From the NCBI GenBank assembly GCA_014804225.1, contig JAAVAF010000080.1, positions 1 to 16,077 on the forward strand: a stretch of DNA of 16,077 nt, given 5' to 3'. Below the pieces are notes generated by a model, which was given only the letters and a program-made list of their open reading frames with translations, ran no database searches and was not told where the DNA came from. Source of the DNA: Lachnospiraceae bacterium. Its GTDB lineage: Bacteria; Bacillota; Clostridia; Lachnospirales; Lachnospiraceae. Numbering within the stretch: the first letter of the stretch is position 1; the number at the start of each line of letters is the position of its first letter. The translations under genes were made by a program, and so were the position numbers. Of the stretch, positions 12,621-16,077 are shown piece after piece.

Positions 12621-13298
12621 TCAAAGATAAAAATCGTCCAGCAATTCTTTTGTAATCGGTTCCATCAATACCTCTCCGTCACAAGTATATGCGATCTTGG
12701 GCGTTGATTTTGGCTTTCGTCCCCAAAAAGATGTTTTTTCCGGCTGTATTTCAAGGCTGAGCGGACCAATTTTTAAAGCACTTGGATTCATTTCCAACGC
12801 AACAATAAAATGGTTTAAACTGCCGCCCGCTCCCGCATGTACTTCCCCAGTAAGACTTCCGAGAATGACAATATCTCTTGCAGAATAGACACGGCTGCCT
12901 ATGCCTACATCACCGAGAATAATAATGCTGCGCTCGGTTTCAATGCTCTGCCCGTCATATAAAGAACCTTTATAGAACTGTCCGTAGTTTTCGTCTTTCT
13001 GCAAGTTTAAGTTATTTTGTATTCCGAGGAATTTAATGTTTTTATCCTCTGCTCTGCCCATAAGGCATAGTACTTTAATCCGTGAATTTTGCGTGATGAT
13101 ATCTAAAATCTCGCGCTCCTGTTTTTCCGTCAGATTTCTGCCCTCCAGAGAAACCGCTACTGCTGCGTCCTTGAAGAATTTATCGGCATCTTTAAATTTT
13201 GCCGCAATTTCAACAAGAAGCTCTTCATATGGAATTTCAGGATCCATAATAACGGATATCCCGCTGGAAAAACTTTTTAAAATAACAGAATTCTTCAC
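12621..13298 (-). CDS. minC: Septum-site determining protein MinC
   Basis: This 225-residue inhibitor of FtsZ assembly is carried to the membrane by MinD. The N-terminal domain (about 1-100) is poorly conserved, as usual (VKNSVILKSFSSGISVIMDPEIPYEELL). The C-terminal beta-helix domain (about 115-205) is clear: KGSLYDGQSIETERSIIILGDVGIGSRVYSARDIVILGSLTGEVHAGAGG, then a MinD-binding edge. A short tail ends PITKELLDDFYL. The GTG at 13298 is preferred: AAGGGAG stands 5 nt upstream. A GTG at 13331 lies within the mrdA end and lacks a binding site. It starts 19 bp after the mrdA stop, so it is in the same operon. Confidence 0.92.
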   Translation of the reverse strand: MKNSVILKSFSSGISVIMDPEIPYEELLVEIAAKFKDADKFFKDAAVAVSLEGRNLTEKQEREILDIITQNSRIKVLCLMGRAEDKNIKFLGIQNNLNLQKDENYGQFYKGSLYDGQSIETERSIIILGDVGIGSRVYSARDIVILGSLTGEVHAGAGGSLNHFIVALEMNPSALKIGPLSLEIQPEKTSFWGRKPKSTPKIAYTCDGEVLMEPITKELLDDFYL

Positions 13299-13317
13299 AT
13301 GTTCTCCCTTCGTGATT

Positions 13318-16077
13318 TTAGTCGCCCTCACCGCTTACCGCATCGGGAACCTCAGCAGTTCCGGTAAGAAGCTCATCATCATCTGCCAAACCATAGTAAT
13401 ATTTATATACATCCCTTGCAGTCTGTGCCGCGTAATCTGAGCTGTAGCCGTACGCGATGCGCACTGCTACCGAAATCTCAGGATTTTCATAGGGTGCATA
13501 GCTAAGAAACAATGCGTGGTTGGTACGGTTCCTTCCCTCCTGTGCAGTACCTGTCTTTCCCGCAACGTGAACCGGAAGTTCCTCGTAATACTTCTTTTTT
13601 TCCACCACGCCCCGCATACCCGCATGAATGGTACGCCAGATACTGCTATCAATATCAATCACATTTCGGATTTCCGGTGTATAATCTTTGACAATATCAC
13701 CATTTGAATCCGTTACCTTGTCAAGAATACTGAGGTTATATACAGTACCGCTGTTTGCAACCGCCGTAACATAGCGCGCAAGACCAACCGTGGTATAGTT
13801 GTTGGAGCCTTGTCCGATTGCCGTTGGTACAGAGAATTCCGTTGAAAATTTTGGCTCGGACTCCGTAATTTCAATGCCGGATTTTTCGGTTAGTCCAAAC
13901 AAATCCGCATATTTTTCAAGCCTTGAAAGACCGTAATTACTGTCATAATTTCCATTGTTTAAGCTCAGGCGGTAACCAATCTCATAAAAGTACATATTGC
14001 ATGAGTTTGCGATCGCATTCTGTAAATTCATCGCACCGTGCGCACCGGGATAAATATGACATCTGTGAATATCCGGCGGAATTTTATCAAACACACCTGT
14101 ACAGGTAATCGTCTCTCCGACGGAGGATACTGCGTTCTCTTCCATCGCGGCAACTGCCACCATCATTTTAAAAGTAGAACCGGGAGCTGTTTCCTGTTGC
14201 GTTGCGGCGCTCCATTGCGGTACAGATAAATCTGCCTGTAGTTTTGCAAAATACTCCGCATCAACGCCGTTTGCAAGCATATTGATATCGTACCCCGGAT
14301 AAGACACGAGCGCGAGTACTTCCCCACTGTTGACATCCGTAATCACACAAGATCCAGAATAGGGATCAAGCGCAAGCTGTGCCGGTGTAATCTGAAGGGT
14401 GGATATCATGTCAAGCATAAAATTATAAGGTCTTGTCTGCCCGTTTTTTAACGCAGTAATTTTACTCTCGTCAACACTGATTAAATCCTGTTCCCACAAA
14501 AGCATACAGATTTGCCGATCCGAAATCGTCTGGTCGCTGATCATATACTTGTACATCATTTTCGCGAATCGGGTATTATCTTCAAGGTTTTGAACGATAT
14601 AGTCAATCACACTGTTTAAAACCTCATAGGAATCGGAATATTGCGCCTCCACAGAAAGCTTCGTAATGTCAATCCAGTTTTTGGAAATCGCGTAGGTTAA
14701 ATATTCATTCAGGCTGATGACTTCATCATTAGTCCATGCAATATAAGTGGCATCATCTCTGTCAATCGCAGAGCTTACAAGAACGCCTTTGTCCATCAGC
14801 ATGGAAACAATGTAGCTTTCATAATTTTTATACTCTTTGGTAAGCTTATCATAAGGTGTTTTTGTTTCCAAAAGCTCTGACTGTATGGAAGCAAGCACAC
14901 GCGCCTTTTTATCATTAAAAATCTGTAAGACTTCTTTTTCCGTTTCGTACGCGTTATCGTCCGAAAAATGGCTGATATCAATGACATTATTATTAAACAG
15001 CGCATAGTACACATCATCAATCGGAATAATAATGTTTTGTCTGGAAGAGGACGTGAGCGGATCATAATTGTAGATATTTCTGATTTTTGAAACCAAAATA
15101 CCGGCAAGCTTCTGCTCCAAAATATTGTAGACTGCAACCTGAAGATCCTTATCGATCGTCAAATATACATCATGTCCCGCTTGCGATTCTATAATATCTG
15201 TCGTATCGATGACCTTTCCCATATTATCTACATAGATGGTCTGCGAACCTTTTTGACCCTGTAAGTCAATCTCCATAACCTGTTCAATACCGCCCTTTCC
15301 GACGATATCATTCATGGTATAGGTATCATTTTGTTGAGAAAGCGTTTCCAATTCTTCGGAATCAATTTTGCCCGTATAGCCCAAAATATGTGAAAAATAA
15401 TAGGGATAATTATATTTTCGGATCGTGTCCTCTTCTATTGCAACACCGTCAAGTGAGTCTGCATTTTCCATAATCACGGCAACCGTCTTTAAGGACACAT
15501 CGGTAGCAACTGTCGTAGAAATATACTTCTGATAGCTGTAAAGGCTCATATCATACCGGATTGTGACAAGCTGTAAAATTTCTCTTTTTGTGAAACCTTT
15601 TCCCGGGATAAAATCGCTTTTTTTGTCGTCCGGTATTTCATAAGCCCCAATGCGGTATTTGTTGCAAAGATAGTCAATTATTTCTACTGCGGAGGCATTT
15701 TCTTGTCCGTATTTTAAGTCTGTAATCAAGGTGTGCCCGTAAACATCTGCCTTAAATCGTAAAAGCTTTGTTCCCTCCACTGCAAATTCATAATCATAAT
15801 TTTCGTTTAATATAATGTTGAAATCGCTGATAACCGTGTCACCGTTTTCTTCGATCATATGAATCAGTCTGTAAATGGTGTCATTTAACTGCTCTTTTCC
15901 TGCAGTGCTTGACTCATAGACGTCCTCTATGGTAACAGAGTAGGCAAGTTCGTTGTATGCAAGCAGATTATTATTTCTGTCATAGATATTGCCTCTTGTT
16001 CCCTGTATTACTTTTTCCTTTTCGATCATCAGACGAAAGTTATCTAAATACTCTGAGCCTCTTACAATCTGCAGATC
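13318..16077 (-). CDS. mrdA: Penicillin-binding protein 2 (transpeptidase), N-terminus outside window
   Basis: This elongation-specific peptidoglycan transpeptidase partners RodA. 919 residues are visible; the frame stays open to the window edge (DLQIVRGSEYLDNFRL precedes the internal Met at 16029), so the start, with its membrane anchor, lies beyond. Numbered from that Met: the dimerisation/pedestal region runs from about residue 10 (TRGNIYDRNN) to 290, with GKGGIEQVMEIDLQG at 244-258. The transpeptidase motifs are STFK (Ser618, Lys621), SCN (676-678) and KTG (825-827). Between LTIDKDLQ (290-296) and DVNSGEVLALVSYPGYD (565-581) about 250 extra, helix-rich residues are inserted compared with E. 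coli PBP2. A 70-residue tail after KTG ends in an acidic, Ser/Gly-rich stretch. First gene of the visible operon, probably after mreBCD. Confidence 0.95.
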   Translation of the reverse strand, partial: DLQIVRGSEYLDNFRLMIEKEKVIQGTRGNIYDRNNNLLAYNELAYSVTIEDVYESSTAGKEQLNDTIYRLIHMIEENGDTVISDFNIILNENYDYEFAVEGTKLLRFKADVYGHTLITDLKYGQENASAVEIIDYLCNKYRIGAYEIPDDKKSDFIPGKGFTKREILQLVTIRYDMSLYSYQKYISTTVATDVSLKTVAVIMENADSLDGVAIEEDTIRKYNYPYYFSHILGYTGKIDSEELETLSQQNDTYTMNDIVGKGGIEQVMEIDLQGQKGSQTIYVDNMGKVIDTTDIIESQAGHDVYLTIDKDLQVAVYNILEQKLAGILVSKIRNIYNYDPLTSSSRQNIIIPIDDVYYALFNNNVIDISHFSDDNAYETEKEVLQIFNDKKARVLASIQSELLETKTPYDKLTKEYKNYESYIVSMLMDKGVLVSSAIDRDDATYIAWTNDEVISLNEYLTYAISKNWIDITKLSVEAQYSDSYEVLNSVIDYIVQNLEDNTRFAKMMYKYMISDQTISDRQICMLLWEQDLISVDESKITALKNGQTRPYNFMLDMISTLQITPAQLALDPYSGSCVITDVNSGEVLALVSYPGYDINMLANGVDAEYFAKLQADLSVPQWSAATQQETAPGSTFKMMVAVAAMEENAVSSVGETITCTGVFDKIPPDIHRCHIYPGAHGAMNLQNAIANSCNMYFYEIGYRLSLNNGNYDSNYGLSRLEKYADLFGLTEKSGIEITESEPKFSTEFSVPTAIGQGSNNYTTVGLARYVTAVANSGTVYNLSILDKVTDSNGDIVKDYTPEIRNVIDIDSSIWRTIHAGMRGVVEKKKYYEELPVHVAGKTGTAQEGRNRTNHALFLSYAPYENPEISVAVRIAYGYSSDYAAQTARDVYKYYYGLADDDELLTGTAEVPDAVSGEGD

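Noticed and set aside
1..16077. CRISPR array, rRNA, insertion sequence or transposase
   Set aside because: No regularly spaced repeats, rRNA motifs or transposase-like proteins were seen on either strand.

Overview
The window looks like chromosomal DNA of a low-GC, Gram-positive, rod-shaped anaerobe of the Clostridia, most likely Lachnospiraceae. The evidence is the gene order PBP2-minC-minD-minE-rodA-mgsA with a D-Ala-D-Ala carboxypeptidase, a sepF/yggS pair, strong AGGAGG-type ribosome binding sites and lipoprotein/Lgt-Lsp biology. This assignment rests on remembered gene order and protein style, not on a search. From about 1.75 kb to the right edge every gene lies on the minus strand, so transcription runs right to left.

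Right half (16077 to 8826): a cell-shape and division operon. It encodes PBP2 (mrdA, N-terminus outside the window, with a large insert before the transpeptidase domain), MinC, MinD, MinE (division-site placement), RodA (the SEDS glycan polymerase that partners PBP2), methylglyoxal synthase and a lipoprotein D,D-carboxypeptidase. Gaps are short or genes overlap (minD/minE by 4 bp, mgsA/dacA by 17 bp). A good promoter at 8790-8818 then drives a small P-loop protein of unknown job. It is followed by a HlyD-like membrane-anchored protein, the PLP-homeostasis protein YggS and the FtsZ anchor SepF, closed by a clear terminator at about 5364-5394.

Middle (5259 to 1754): aroB (shikimate pathway) overlaps lspA (lipoprotein signal peptidase), followed by an RluD-type pseudouridine synthase. 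After a 290-bp AT-rich gap comes a cytidylate-kinase-like protein with its own promoter and a bidirectional terminator.

Left end (1 to about 1700): different in kind and on the plus strand. A RepB/pMV158-type HUH replication initiator (784-1383) is followed at once by an unknown 63-residue protein. Upstream of rep is a perfect 10-bp hairpin whose loop contains ACTACGAC, nearly identical to the pMV158 nick sequence. This is a very good candidate double-strand origin of rolling-circle replication. Between 280 and 600 there is a chain of at least five further hairpins and no convincing gene. It may hold a single-strand origin, a structured RNA, or an antisense RNA ending at a leftward terminator near 280-298. 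No integrase or relaxase is visible, so either the replicon continues left of the window or it is a minimal integrated element.

Other points of interest are three compound hairpin repeats (1597-1675, 5290-5345, 8159-8236), a Glu in place of the catalytic Asp of methylglyoxal synthase, and the roughly 250-residue insert in PBP2.
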